Assembly (NCBI RefSeq): GCF_014649875.1
Contig: NZ_BMTW01000001.1
Coordinates: 248,001-312,000 of the forward strand
From: Streptomyces rubiginosohelvolus
GTDB taxonomy: Bacteria > Actinomycetota > Actinomycetes > Streptomycetales > Streptomycetaceae
Length of the DNA: 64,000 bases
Reading direction: 5' to 3'
In this document: positions 16,079 through 24,734 of the stretch, piece by piece
Numbering within the stretch: the first letter of the stretch is position 1
How the letters are laid out: every line of letters starts with the position of its first letter
Made by a program: the position numbers and the translations under genes
The notes under the pieces: model-generated
Seen by the model: only the letters and a program-made list of their open reading frames with translations
The model's database searches: none
Told to the model about the DNA's origin: nothing

Positions 16079-17311
16079 TTACGTGGTGGGGACAGTGGGG
16101 GCAGGGGTGGTGGTCAACGTGGGGCCCAGCAGCCAGGCCGCGATCTCGCGGATGGCGCCGTAGCCCCCGGGGGTGGTCGTGACGGCGCGCGCCGCGGCGC
16201 GTACCGAGTCATGGGCGCTGGCGACCGCGACGGGCCAGCCGGCGAGGGAGAAGCAGGGGAGGTCGTTGACGTCGTTGCCGACGTAGAGCACCCGGTCGGG
16301 GGCGATGGAGTGCTCGTCGCACCAGCGCTTCAGCGCCTCGTCCTTGCGGTCGATGCCGTGCAGGACGGGGATCTGCAGCTTCCGGGCCCGGGCCGCGACG
16401 ACCGGGTTCTGCTCGGTGGAGAGGATCAGCAGGGGGACGCCCGCCTTGCGCAGCGCGGCGATCCCGAGTCCGTCGCCCCGGTGGACGGCGACGGTCTCGC
16501 GGCCCTCGGAGTCGACCATGACCCGGTCGTCGGTCTGGGTGCCGTCGAAGTCCAGGACGACCGCGTCCACGTCCGCGAGGGAGGGCAGCGGGGAGGGGTC
16601 CAGGAGCGGGGCGAGCACCCGGGCGCGGGCCAGGTCGTGCGGGTCGTCGATCTCCAGCACCCGCGCCGGGTCGGTGGGGACCAGGGCGGTGTGGCCGAAG
16701 AAGCGGTGGCGGTGGGTACGGAAGCCCGCCGCGTCCATGGCGTAGGCGGCGCCGGTCTCCAGATAGTCCTGGGGGCGGTCCTGGCGGCGGGGGCGTACGG
16801 ACTTGTCGTGGTTGACGCCGTACGTGCTCTCCTCGACCGCGTGCCCGTCGCGCCAGACGAAGCCGTGGAACGGGGCGACCGTGACGGCCGTGTCCGCGCC
16901 CTCGTGGGCCACCGCCCTGGCCACGCCGTCGATGTCCTCGCGGGAGACGAACGGGCTGGTGCACTGGACGAGGAGGACCACGTCGACGGTGCGGGCCCGC
17001 TCGGCCTCGTAGACGTCCAGGGCGTGCAGCACGGCCGCTTCGCTGGTCGCGGTGTCGCCCGCGATGGCGGCGGGGCGCTCCACGCAGTGCAGCCGGTGGG
17101 CGGCGCGCAGGTCGGCGGCGGCAGTGCGGGCGGCCTCGGCGATCGCCCCGTCGTCGGTGGTGACGACGACGTCGGTGACCTCGGGGGCGCCGAGCGCGGC
17201 GCGGACGGCACGGGCGACCAGCGGGATGCCGCCGACCTCGGCGAGGTTCTTCGCGGGGACGCCCTTGGATCCGCCGCGGGCGGGGATCACGGCGAGGACG
17301 GTCGGGGTCAT
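16079..17311 (-). CDS. neuA: CMP-nonulosonate synthetase fused to KdsC-like HAD phosphatase
   Basis: A bifunctional 410-residue enzyme. Residues 1-240 are a cytidylyltransferase (CMP-NeuNAc/CMP-Kdn synthetase) with the nucleotide-binding ARGGSKGVPAKN at 11-22, LVQCTSPF and the ETGAAYAMD region. Residues 248-395 are a HAD phosphatase of KdsC type with VLDFDGTQTDD (nucleophile Asp254, general acid Asp256), RGDGLGIAAL, LILSTE, and GNDVNDLP at 345-352. The same architecture occurs in vertebrate CMAS. I infer removal of a 9-phosphate from the NeuB product, then activation with CTP. The ATG at 17311 follows CAGGAG. It lies between DUF6716 and neuB genes in one operon. Confidence 0.9.
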   Translation of the reverse strand: MTPTVLAVIPARGGSKGVPAKNLAEVGGIPLVARAVRAALGAPEVTDVVVTTDDGAIAEAARTAAADLRAAHRLHCVERPAAIAGDTATSEAAVLHALDVYEAERARTVDVVLLVQCTSPFVSREDIDGVARAVAHEGADTAVTVAPFHGFVWRDGHAVEESTYGVNHDKSVRPRRQDRPQDYLETGAAYAMDAAGFRTHRHRFFGHTALVPTDPARVLEIDDPHDLARARVLAPLLDPSPLPSLADVDAVVLDFDGTQTDDRVMVDSEGRETVAVHRGDGLGIAALRKAGVPLLILSTEQNPVVAARARKLQIPVLHGIDRKDEALKRWCDEHSIAPDRVLYVGNDVNDLPCFSLAGWPVAVASAHDSVRAAARAVTTTPGGYGAIREIAAWLLGPTLTTTPAPTVPTT

Positions 17312-17331
17312 CGAAGCTCCTGAAGTAGTGG

Positions 17332-18717
17332 TCACAGCTCCCCCATCCGGCGGATCACCGGCGCGACGCGCTGGACGCCGTGGCGGTAGGCGCCGCGGGC
17401 CGCGTTGCGGACGGTCTCGCGGACGGCACCCCGGACCCGGCCGGGCTCCTGCGGCGCGGCCGCGCCGGACAGAGGCGTGCCGTCGGGGGCCAGGTGGTGG
17501 CGGCCGAGGATGCCCGGGAGGTAGCCGGGGGCGCTGGCGGGTGTGTAGTAGGGCGCGAGCGGCGGGAGTTGACCGGCATCGAGGAGGGCGGTGACCTTGG
17601 CGCGGGCGGTGTCGTAGGCGGTGCCGTACGAGCCGTCGGCGGCGACGCCCTGCCCTGCCACCCACTCCGCGTCCGGCCGGGGCCGGGTTCCGCCGTCGAG
17701 CCGGTCCCAGGAGGTGAGGAGCCCGGAGCCGACGAAGTGGTGGTTGCCGAGCATCTCGCGGACGCCGAGGTCGGTGAGGATCGCGGTCGGGATGCGGCGG
17801 TGCAGGGACTCCAGCGCTGCGGTCGAGGAGACGGTGACCAGGAGGTCGGTGCGGTCCAGGACCTCGCCCATGTGCCCGTACACCAGGCGGAAGTTGGGCG
17901 GCAGACCGCCGGGCAGCTTCTGCGCGAGCTTCTGGTAGGGCAGTTCCTCGATGTGGGTGGTGTGCTCGCCGGGCTTGGAGCGCAGCTTCAGCAGGACCTC
18001 GCGGCGCGGGTGCAGCCGGGCGTGCTCGACGAGCCGGCGGAGCAGGTAGGTGCGGTCGGCGCGGGTGGCCGGTACGGAGGGCTGGGCGGCGAACACCACG
18101 GTGTCGCGGCCCTCTTCGGGCCGGTACGGGGCTCCGCCCAGGAAGGGCAGAGCGGCCTCGGTGACGGCCGACGCGTCGGCGCCCACTCCCTCGTACACCG
18201 CGCGGAAGCGTTCCGCGTCGTGCGCCGAGTTGGCGAGGACGACGTCGGCCCCGTGGCGTAGCAGCAGGCCGTCGGCGAGCTTCTCGTAGACGACGCCGAC
18301 GTATCCGGTGACGACGACGGGCCGGCGCGGCAGGCCGAGGGCGGCGATGCCGTGCAGCATGGCCTGGACGCCACCGCCGACGAGGGCGAGGACGACGAGG
18401 TCGAAGCCTTCGTCGCGCACGGTGTGCAGGAACTCGACGGCGGTGACCTCGCGGACCCGCTCGGCGTCGATGCCGACCTCGCCGACCTCCGCGAGCTGGC
18501 GGGGCGTCGGGGTGGCCCGGCCGCGCAGCAGCAGCCCGCTGATCTCGACGGGGCGCGCGTCCTGTCCGTCCCCGGCGGCCTCGGCGGTCAGGCGGCGCGC
18601 GGTGAGCGCGCCCCATTTCCACCGGGTGTCGGAGTCGGCGAGGACGGCGACCCGGAGCGCCGGTCGGGCGGCGGGGATCTCGGCCGGTTCGGCCTCATGG
18701 CTGGTACGTGGGGGCAC
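17332..18717 (-). CDS. Putative glycosyltransferase (DUF6716-like), nonulosonate polymer cluster
   Basis: About 461 residues, GT-B-like and without a signal peptide. Visible segments are RVAVLADSDTRWKWGALTARRL at the N-terminus, LVVLALVGGGVQAMLHGIA, a VLANSAHDAERFRAVYEGVG donor-domain segment, VLLKLRSKPGE, and LVTVSSTAALESLHRRIPTAIL, which looks like the sugar-nucleotide site of polysaccharide glycosyltransferases. The family name is recalled from streptomycete annotation and is only likely. First gene of the minus-strand operon with neuA, neuB and 14086. The start is the GTG at 18717. A TTG at 18756 would add 13 residues. Neither has a good ribosome-binding site, so the message may be leaderless. 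Confidence 0.65.
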   Translation of the reverse strand: MPPRTSHEAEPAEIPAARPALRVAVLADSDTRWKWGALTARRLTAEAAGDGQDARPVEISGLLLRGRATPTPRQLAEVGEVGIDAERVREVTAVEFLHTVRDEGFDLVVLALVGGGVQAMLHGIAALGLPRRPVVVTGYVGVVYEKLADGLLLRHGADVVLANSAHDAERFRAVYEGVGADASAVTEAALPFLGGAPYRPEEGRDTVVFAAQPSVPATRADRTYLLRRLVEHARLHPRREVLLKLRSKPGEHTTHIEELPYQKLAQKLPGGLPPNFRLVYGHMGEVLDRTDLLVTVSSTAALESLHRRIPTAILTDLGVREMLGNHHFVGSGLLTSWDRLDGGTRPRPDAEWVAGQGVAADGSYGTAYDTARAKVTALLDAGQLPPLAPYYTPASAPGYLPGILGRHHLAPDGTPLSGAAAPQEPGRVRGAVRETVRNAARGAYRHGVQRVAPVIRRMGEL

Positions 18718-18919
18718 GTCCAAGAAGTTAGGAAGGCATTTCGATGAGCGGCCCAACGCGATGGCAACAGATGGTTAACAGCGAGCCGACGATTGGGTGA
18801 CCGCCCCGAATAGGCCCCCAATTCCCGTTCCGGAAAAGGCGATTCACCTGAGCGTCGGTCGTTGTTCACCTGCTGGGCGCATTGCGGAAAAGGAAAGGGC
18901 CAGAGCCGCACCTAACGTG

Positions 18920-19909
18920 ATGCGCGTGGTTAAGCTCTCCGTCATCGTGCCGTTCTTCAACGTGCAGACCTACGCGCCCGACACCCTGAGAAGCCTGCGG
19001 GCCAACGCCCGCGAGGACTTCGAGTTCCTTCTCGTCGACGACTGTTCGACCGACGGAACGCTTCCGCTGCTGCGCCGGGCCGCGGACGAGATCCCCGGGG
19101 CCGTCCTGCTGCGGCACGAGGTGAACGGCGGTCTGGCGACCGCGCGCAACACCGGCCTGGACGCCGCCCGCGGCGAGTACATCGCCTTCCTGGACGGCGA
19201 CGACTGGCTGGCCCCCGGCCACTACGAGCGGCTGGTGGCCGGGACCGAGGCGCTGGGCTGCGACTTCGTGCGCACGGACCACGTCCAGGTGAACGGCAAG
19301 ACCCGCACCGTGCGCCGGGTTCCGCACGGGCCGCACGGTGTGGTGAGCGATCCCCGGGCCGCGATCCTGCCCGCCCACCGGACCACGTCGGTGGACTACG
19401 CGTTCGCCTGGGCGGGCCTGTACCACCGGCGGCTGCTGGACCGGGGGCTGCTGCACTTCACCGACGGGCTGCGCACGGCGGAGGACCGGCCGTGGATCTG
19501 GCGACTGCACCGGGAGGCGGAATCCTTCGCCGCCCTGGGCCTGCTCAGCCACTTCTACCGGCGCGGGGTGGCAACGTCTTTGACGCAGATCGGCGATGTG
19601 CGCCAGCTCGATTTCCTGCGCGCATTCGACCAGGTGATCGCGGAGACCGCCGCCGACCGCGAGGCGGAGGTCTTTCTGCCGAAGGCCGTACGCACGTACT
19701 GCGCGATCATCGCCCACCATCTGGGTGACCTGGACAAATTCGAACCGGCCGTGGCCCGTGAACTGAAGTCGCGCGGCGCAGCGGCCCTGGGACGCCTGCC
19801 GCAGCGGCTGCTGGACGAGGCGCTCGACGCCATGGACGTGACACGGGCGACCCGGGTGCGCAGGCTGCGCCGCCGTCCGGCCGCCACGAAGGGGGCCTCG
19901 GCCGCATGA
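18920..19909 (+). CDS. Family 2 glycosyltransferase (paralogue A)
   Basis: A 329-residue GT-A transferase. It has LSVIVPFFNVQTYAPDTL at the N-terminus, FEFLLVDDCSTDGT for the nucleotide-binding Asp pair, NGGLATARNTGLDAARGEYIAFLDGDDWLAPGH with the DxD-like DGDDW motif, and TAEDRPWIWRLH containing the ED catalytic base. It strongly resembles the product of 27542-28519 over its full length, including the shared SLTQI and QLDF stretches and the PKAVRTYCA tail. It likely adds a neutral sugar to the wall polymer. The next gene overlaps by ATGA. The ATG at 18920 is chosen; GTG codons at 18917 and 18926 are alternatives. There is no close ribosome-binding site. Confidence 0.85.
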   Translation: MRVVKLSVIVPFFNVQTYAPDTLRSLRANAREDFEFLLVDDCSTDGTLPLLRRAADEIPGAVLLRHEVNGGLATARNTGLDAARGEYIAFLDGDDWLAPGHYERLVAGTEALGCDFVRTDHVQVNGKTRTVRRVPHGPHGVVSDPRAAILPAHRTTSVDYAFAWAGLYHRRLLDRGLLHFTDGLRTAEDRPWIWRLHREAESFAALGLLSHFYRRGVATSLTQIGDVRQLDFLRAFDQVIAETAADREAEVFLPKAVRTYCAIIAHHLGDLDKFEPAVARELKSRGAAALGRLPQRLLDEALDAMDVTRATRVRRLRRRPAATKGASAA

Positions 19910-21246
19910 CCATCCGGATCTTCCACGCCTCCTCGCCCGGGGCGGCGGTGCTGCTCGCCGCGGCCATCGACGCGGGCTGCTTCACCGAGCCCGACCGCCG
20001 GATCCTGCTGCTGTCCCGGACGGGTCCTGCCCCGGAGACCGTCGCCGACGTCTCTACGAGCGTCGGGTTCGAGCGGCTGCGCACCCGGTTCGACGCGGTG
20101 CTCTCGTGGAACGACGCGATCGCCCCCTTCCACCCGGACGGCTGGCACCCCCGGGCGGACGACGCCCCTTTGTGGGAACGCCACTTCCGGCGGGCTTGGG
20201 GTCTCGGCGAGGAGGAGCTGGAGCTCGTCGTGGACTCCCCGCACGCCGGCCCGGCCCGGGCGCTGACCCAGGTGTTCGCGGGCACCCCGGTCGATGTGTA
20301 CGCGGCGGGGCCCGGCGCGTACGGCCCGACCGGGGAGAAGATCCCGCCGCTGACCGGGGCCCGGGTGCGGCGGCTGCTCCACCCGGACCTGGTCGCCGGG
20401 GTGCGCCCGCTGCTGCTCGGCGAGTACGGAGTGGAGCCGCGGACCGTTCCGGCGGAGGCGATCACCAAGGTCGTCGCCGAACTGGCGGACGGAGAGGTGG
20501 CGTTGCCCGCCGTCGAGGAGCCGGCGTTGCTGCTCGGGCAGGATCTCGCGGGGTCCGGGCTGATCCCGGCGGCCGATGAGGCGGGGATCCGCCTGGAGAT
20601 GGTGCGCGGGGCGGCGGCGCTCGGTCACACCCGGCTGGTGTACGCGCCGGATCCGTACGCCCCGTGGGAGAACCCGGCCCCACTGCGCGCGGAGGCGGAC
20701 CGGCTGGGCGTCGAACTGACCGTTCTGGACAGCCCGTTGCCGGTTCCGGCCGACGTGCTGATGCAGCGGCTGCGGCCCGCCCTGGTGGTGGGCTGCACCT
20801 CGGCGGCGCTGTTCGGGGCGGCCCGGTTCCACGGTCTGCCGGTGGCGGCCGTCGGCACGGGGCTGCTGCTGGAGCGCCTGACCCCGTACGAGAACCCCGA
20901 GCGGACGGCTGCGACGCTCGCGGACGCGGTGCTGCCGGGGCTGGGTGACACGGAGGCGGTGTCGAGGGCGGAGTCGGGGGTGGGGTCGGCTGCGGAGCTG
21001 GACGGTCTGCTGGCCGCCGTCGCCTTCGCGATGCGGCCGAAGGTGCGTCCCGATCTGCGCCCGGCCGCCGAGCGCTACCTCGCCGCGCACCTGGACGGCC
21101 GCACCTGGCGCTATTTCAAGCGCCGCCGCCTGGCGTCGCTCGCGCTGCCCGGCGTGGTCCCGGCCCGGCTGGCGTTCCTGCGCTCGAACCCGGCGCTGCG
21201 CCGGGTGGTCCGGCGGGCGCGGGCGCTGCGGGGCGGGAGGGGCTGA
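19906..21246 (+). CDS. Alpha-2,8-polysialyltransferase-family protein (paralogue A)
   Basis: A 446-residue cytosolic protein of the bacterial polyST/GT52-like superfamily. It begins RIFHASSPGAAVLLAAAIDAG and shows an RRILLLS strand, the LELVVDSPHAGPARALTQVF block, LVYAPDPYAPWENP (equivalent of the polyST KPHP region) and LVVGCTSAALFGAARFHGLPVA, the donor-site Ser/Thr segment. It ends in WRYFKRRRLASLALPG, shared with its paralogue at 26158-27537. Translationally coupled to the preceding GT2 gene. Pairing with a GT2 suggests alternation of a nonulosonate and a hexose in the polymer backbone. Acceptor and donor are inferred. Confidence 0.75.
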   Translation: MTIRIFHASSPGAAVLLAAAIDAGCFTEPDRRILLLSRTGPAPETVADVSTSVGFERLRTRFDAVLSWNDAIAPFHPDGWHPRADDAPLWERHFRRAWGLGEEELELVVDSPHAGPARALTQVFAGTPVDVYAAGPGAYGPTGEKIPPLTGARVRRLLHPDLVAGVRPLLLGEYGVEPRTVPAEAITKVVAELADGEVALPAVEEPALLLGQDLAGSGLIPAADEAGIRLEMVRGAAALGHTRLVYAPDPYAPWENPAPLRAEADRLGVELTVLDSPLPVPADVLMQRLRPALVVGCTSAALFGAARFHGLPVAAVGTGLLLERLTPYENPERTAATLADAVLPGLGDTEAVSRAESGVGSAAELDGLLAAVAFAMRPKVRPDLRPAAERYLAAHLDGRTWRYFKRRRLASLALPGVVPARLAFLRSNPALRRVVRRARALRGGRG

Positions 21247-21276
21247 GGCCCCAGGACCCTCCCGGGGCGCTCAGCC
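21241..21276. terminator. Bidirectional hairpin containing both convergent stop codons
   Basis: GGCTGAGGCCCC pairs with GGGGC-g-CTCAGCC (12 bp, one bulge). The TGA of the polyST gene (21244-21246) and the stop of the acyltransferase gene (21271-21273) lie in the two arms. Confidence 0.7.
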
Positions 21277-22365
21277 CAGCACCTTGCTCGCCCCCGCCCG
21301 CCCCCACAGCAGGGCCGCACCGAACGACAGGGCCGTCGTGGCCACCGTGATCCCGGCCACGAGCGCCACGGCGGCCGGGCCGCCCAGGTCCGCCCCCACG
21401 AAGGCGTCGGTGAGGACGCCGAGCACGAGGACGTGCACCAGGTAGGCCCCGAACGACGCCTCGGACAGCCGGGCCAGCGTGGGGCGCATCCGCTCCGGGA
21501 CCCGTACGCCGTGCAGGGACACCAGGACCCCGCAGCTGAACAGGGCCACCAGGACGTGCGCGTACGGGATCGCGTAGTGCACCTCGTGCTGGTACGCGAT
21601 CACCCCGGCGAGTCCGGCCGCCGCGAGCAGCAGCCAGGGCCACCGCCGCCTGCCGAACGCCCCGGCCGGGGCGGCGAGCAGCAGCGCCCCGAGCACCGCG
21701 TAGATCAGCTGGTACGGGGCGAACGCCCAGCCGAAGCGCGGCAGTTCGCGGCCGGTCACCTCGGCCAGGTCGCCGAGGAGCGACGGGGCGGACGCCAGGA
21801 CGAGCAGGACCGCGCCGAGGCCCCATGGCCGCTTGCCCGCCCGGACGAGGACGACCAGCCCCAGGACCATGATCACGGGGAGGTAGGCGTACAGGTACCA
21901 GAGGTGGTAGGCGGGGCGGACCGAGGCGAACGCGGAGTCCAGGGCGAGTTGGCGGACCGGGCCGTCGTTGGTGTCGCGCAGCTTTCCCCAGGCGAGGTAG
22001 AGCGCGGTCCAGACGGCGAGCGGCACGACGATCCGCACGATGCGCCGCCGCAGCCGGGCACCGTCCTTGGGCGGGGCCCCGACCAGGACCACCCAGCCGG
22101 CGATGGCGAAGAAGAGCGGTACGGCGAAGCGCCCGGCGGAGTCGGCGGTCAGCCCGGCCCAGTAGGCGCCGGGCCCCTCCGCCGCCGTACGGCCCACGGT
22201 GTTCACGAACGCCGAGCCGGTGTGGAGGCCGATGACGGCGATGGAGCAGAGCAGCCGGATGAGGTCGATGTCGTAGCGGTGCCCGGCCCGGCCGGGGCGC
22301 GGCGTCTCCGGGGCCTTCGTGGCGGGAGCGGGGGCGGGGGCCGAGGCGGGGGGTGTGGTGGACAT
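21271..22365 (-). CDS. Acyltransferase 3 family membrane protein (polymer O-acetylase candidate)
   Basis: A 364-residue integral membrane protein with about ten hydrophobic helices after a Pro/Ala-rich tail. The family signature RYDIDLIRLLCSIAVIGLHTGSAF holds the conserved His in helix 1, and FFAIAGWVVL corresponds to the second conserved motif. Members move acetyl or other acyl groups from cytosolic donors to extracellular glycans. In this setting O-acylation of the wall glycopolymer is the reasonable guess. It follows the pyruvyltransferase-fusion gene by 5 bp on the same strand. The ATG at 22365 is the natural start. Confidence 0.85.
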   Translation of the reverse strand: MSTTPPASAPAPAPATKAPETPRPGRAGHRYDIDLIRLLCSIAVIGLHTGSAFVNTVGRTAAEGPGAYWAGLTADSAGRFAVPLFFAIAGWVVLVGAPPKDGARLRRRIVRIVVPLAVWTALYLAWGKLRDTNDGPVRQLALDSAFASVRPAYHLWYLYAYLPVIMVLGLVVLVRAGKRPWGLGAVLLVLASAPSLLGDLAEVTGRELPRFGWAFAPYQLIYAVLGALLLAAPAGAFGRRRWPWLLLAAAGLAGVIAYQHEVHYAIPYAHVLVALFSCGVLVSLHGVRVPERMRPTLARLSEASFGAYLVHVLVLGVLTDAFVGADLGGPAAVALVAGITVATTALSFGAALLWGRAGASKVLG

Positions 22366-22370
22366 GGTCC

Positions 22371-24734
22371 TCAGGGGGTGGGCGGGGCAGTGCGGAGGGA
22401 GGGGGCGGCGCGGTCCTCGTCGGTGGCGGACCGGGGCGCGGGGACCACGGGGCCGGCGCCCGGGCCCGGATTGCCGAACGGGTCGGGCAGACGGGTGAGT
22501 TCACGCAGCAGCGCGAGGTTCTCCCGGGTCACCGACCACAACGCCCGCTGCCGGTCGTGGACGTCGGCCACCGCCGCCGGATGGTCGGCCAGCACGGCGA
22601 GGGCCCGCTCCGCGAGCCGGGCGCCGAGGGCCCGCTCGTGGACGGAGACGCCCCAGTCGGGCCGGTCGATGTCGGCCAGGAAGTAGGCCAGTTTGGGGTG
22701 CGAGACCAGGCTGATGACCGGGGTGCCGCAGCCGAAGGGGATCATCCCGGCGTGCCCGCGCATCCCGATCACCAGCCGGGTGCGCCGGTAGAGGTCGCGG
22801 ATCGCGTCGTTGGAGAGCAGGTACAGCGGCTCCACGGGGAGGGTGAGGCCGTGTTCGCGGCGCAGGTCGTCGACGAAGCGTTCGTCGGCGGGCATGTGCG
22901 CGGCGTAACGGACCTCCGCAGCACCGGACATGGCCCGGATCGCTGCGGCCATCTCCGCGAGGAAGTGCCCGTAGTCGTGGCCGAAGCGGAGCCCGGCCCG
23001 GTCGTAGGCGCAGTTGATGAGGACGGTGTCCTCGCGTACGGCCGGTTCGGCGAGGCGGGCGTCGAGGTGGCGGGCGACCGTGGTGGGGCAGGGCTGGTAG
23101 CGCACCTTCTCGCCGAGGGAGGCGGGTAGCAGCTCCCGGACCCGGGCGACGGAGCCGTGGTTGCGCAGCCCGAAGAACGCGGACCGCTCGACCAGGGCCC
23201 GCAGGGAGGCCGCGAACCGCTCGCGCCGGTAGCGCTGGCCGTCGAAGACGTTGTAGCCGACGGCGAAGACCGCCAGGGGGGCGGTGATCCGGGCGAGCAC
23301 GTCGTCGGGGATGTTCCACTGCCAGCCGCTGTTGCCGTTGGGCGCGGTGTCGGGGAGGAAGAGCCCGCCACCGCCGACGATTACGGCCCGTCGGGCGTTG
23401 AGGCGTTCGAGGCCGTCCTCGTCGACCAGCAGGTGCGCGTGCTGCCGGTGCCAGCGGCCGGGCCCGGTGTCGGCGGTGAAGCAGCTGCGGACCGCTTCGG
23501 GCAGCACCTTGTCGCCCGCGTTCTCGTCGCCGTCGGCGAACAGGGCGACATGGGCGAGCTGTTCGCCGGGCGAGGTGTCCGGAGCGGTGGCACCGGCCGC
23601 GGCCATCTCGGACGTACGGGCGTACCAGGCACGGCAGTTGGCGTCGGTGGGGTCGGACTCCAGACCGGCGAGCGCATATCCCCGGGCGTCCTCGGTGCGA
23701 CTCAGCAGCCAGGCCAGCCGGGCGAGTTGGCCGTACACGCGTGGGGCGAAGTCCGGGGAAGCCGTCGCCAGGAGGAGGTGCGTCTCGGCCTCCTCGTACC
23801 GGGACAGCGCCATCAGGCAGACCCCGAGCGTCTCGTGGCAGCGCGGCAGATCGGGGCGTCCCGCGACGGCCTCGCCCAGCAGGGCGACGGCCAGGTCGTG
23901 GTGTCCGCGCCCCCGGTGGATCTCGGCGAGCTGCCGGACCAGGTCGATCGGCGGCCGGGATCCGTCGGGGAACGGGAGCGCGAGGTGGAGCAGCAGGTCG
24001 GGGTGTTTCGCGCCGGGGAGGGCGAGGTAGGCGGCGCGGAACGCCTCGTCGTCCAGGTCGTGGCGCGCCCGGACTTCGTGGGCGGGACCGGTACAAGTGG
24101 TCTGCGTACCCGCGAAGTTCAGGACTACGACGCCGTCGGGGACCGCCAAGTCATCGCCGAGCCGCAGGGCACGGAAGTCGTACCGGGAGTCCAGGGGTAC
24201 GAGGAGGCTCTCCGGGATGTCCGGCGCGGCGGCGTGCGGTACGGGATGGCCGAGGTCCTGGCGCTGGATCACCAGCAGCCCGTCGTCGGGGACGCCGTCC
24301 GGGCCGGGGCACGGCACGGCGGCCACGCCCGTACGGAGGCGCAGCAGGTCGTCGATCCTGCCGAGGACGACCGAGGCGGGGGTGAGCGCGATGACGGTGT
24401 CGTAGTCGTCGAGGCGGAACACGTCGTGGCGTCCGGCGGCCGTGCGCGGGATCAGCCGGGGGTGCAGCCGGTGGGCGGCGTCGAAGGCGGCGTCCGGGAG
24501 GCCGGGGTGCAGGACGACGACGTCCTCGCAGAGAGCGGGGTTGGTCAGCGCGAGGCTGCGCAGGAGGGCCTGGAGTCCGGGCAGTCGGCTCACGTCGGCG
24601 ACGTACACGGCGAAGGCGATCCGACGCTTCCCGGTGACGGCGCGACGGTCGTCGGCGGAGGCGGAGGCGAACGCGGTGTCGGCTGCGGCGTCGGATGCGG
24701 ACCCGGTCACGGGGGTGGAGTCGTGCGTCGTCAT
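22371..24734 (-). CDS. Glycosyltransferase-like/TPR/polysaccharide pyruvyl transferase fusion protein
   Basis: 787 residues in three parts. The N-terminal part (about 35-240) looks like a GT-A/GT8-type region: AFAVYVADVSRLPGLQALL, DYDTVIALTPASVVLGRID and VVVLNFAGTQT. A tetratricopeptide section (about 265-370) follows, with HHDLAVALLGEAVAGRPDLPR and YEEAETHLLLATASPDF. The C-terminal half (about 395-750) is a polysaccharide pyruvyl transferase/CsaB-like domain: ALFADGDENAGDKVLPEAV, VIVGGGGLFLP, VGYNVFDGQ, VIGMRGHAGMIPFGCGTPVI. Such enzymes place pyruvate ketals on wall sugars. Its ATG overlaps the upstream stop (ATGA). The three-domain layout is unusual, and I do not know a characterised equivalent. 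Confidence 0.8.
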   Translation of the reverse strand: MTTHDSTPVTGSASDAAADTAFASASADDRRAVTGKRRIAFAVYVADVSRLPGLQALLRSLALTNPALCEDVVVLHPGLPDAAFDAAHRLHPRLIPRTAAGRHDVFRLDDYDTVIALTPASVVLGRIDDLLRLRTGVAAVPCPGPDGVPDDGLLVIQRQDLGHPVPHAAAPDIPESLLVPLDSRYDFRALRLGDDLAVPDGVVVLNFAGTQTTCTGPAHEVRARHDLDDEAFRAAYLALPGAKHPDLLLHLALPFPDGSRPPIDLVRQLAEIHRGRGHHDLAVALLGEAVAGRPDLPRCHETLGVCLMALSRYEEAETHLLLATASPDFAPRVYGQLARLAWLLSRTEDARGYALAGLESDPTDANCRAWYARTSEMAAAGATAPDTSPGEQLAHVALFADGDENAGDKVLPEAVRSCFTADTGPGRWHRQHAHLLVDEDGLERLNARRAVIVGGGGLFLPDTAPNGNSGWQWNIPDDVLARITAPLAVFAVGYNVFDGQRYRRERFAASLRALVERSAFFGLRNHGSVARVRELLPASLGEKVRYQPCPTTVARHLDARLAEPAVREDTVLINCAYDRAGLRFGHDYGHFLAEMAAAIRAMSGAAEVRYAAHMPADERFVDDLRREHGLTLPVEPLYLLSNDAIRDLYRRTRLVIGMRGHAGMIPFGCGTPVISLVSHPKLAYFLADIDRPDWGVSVHERALGARLAERALAVLADHPAAVADVHDRQRALWSVTRENLALLRELTRLPDPFGNPGPGAGPVVPAPRSATDEDRAAPSLRTAPPTP

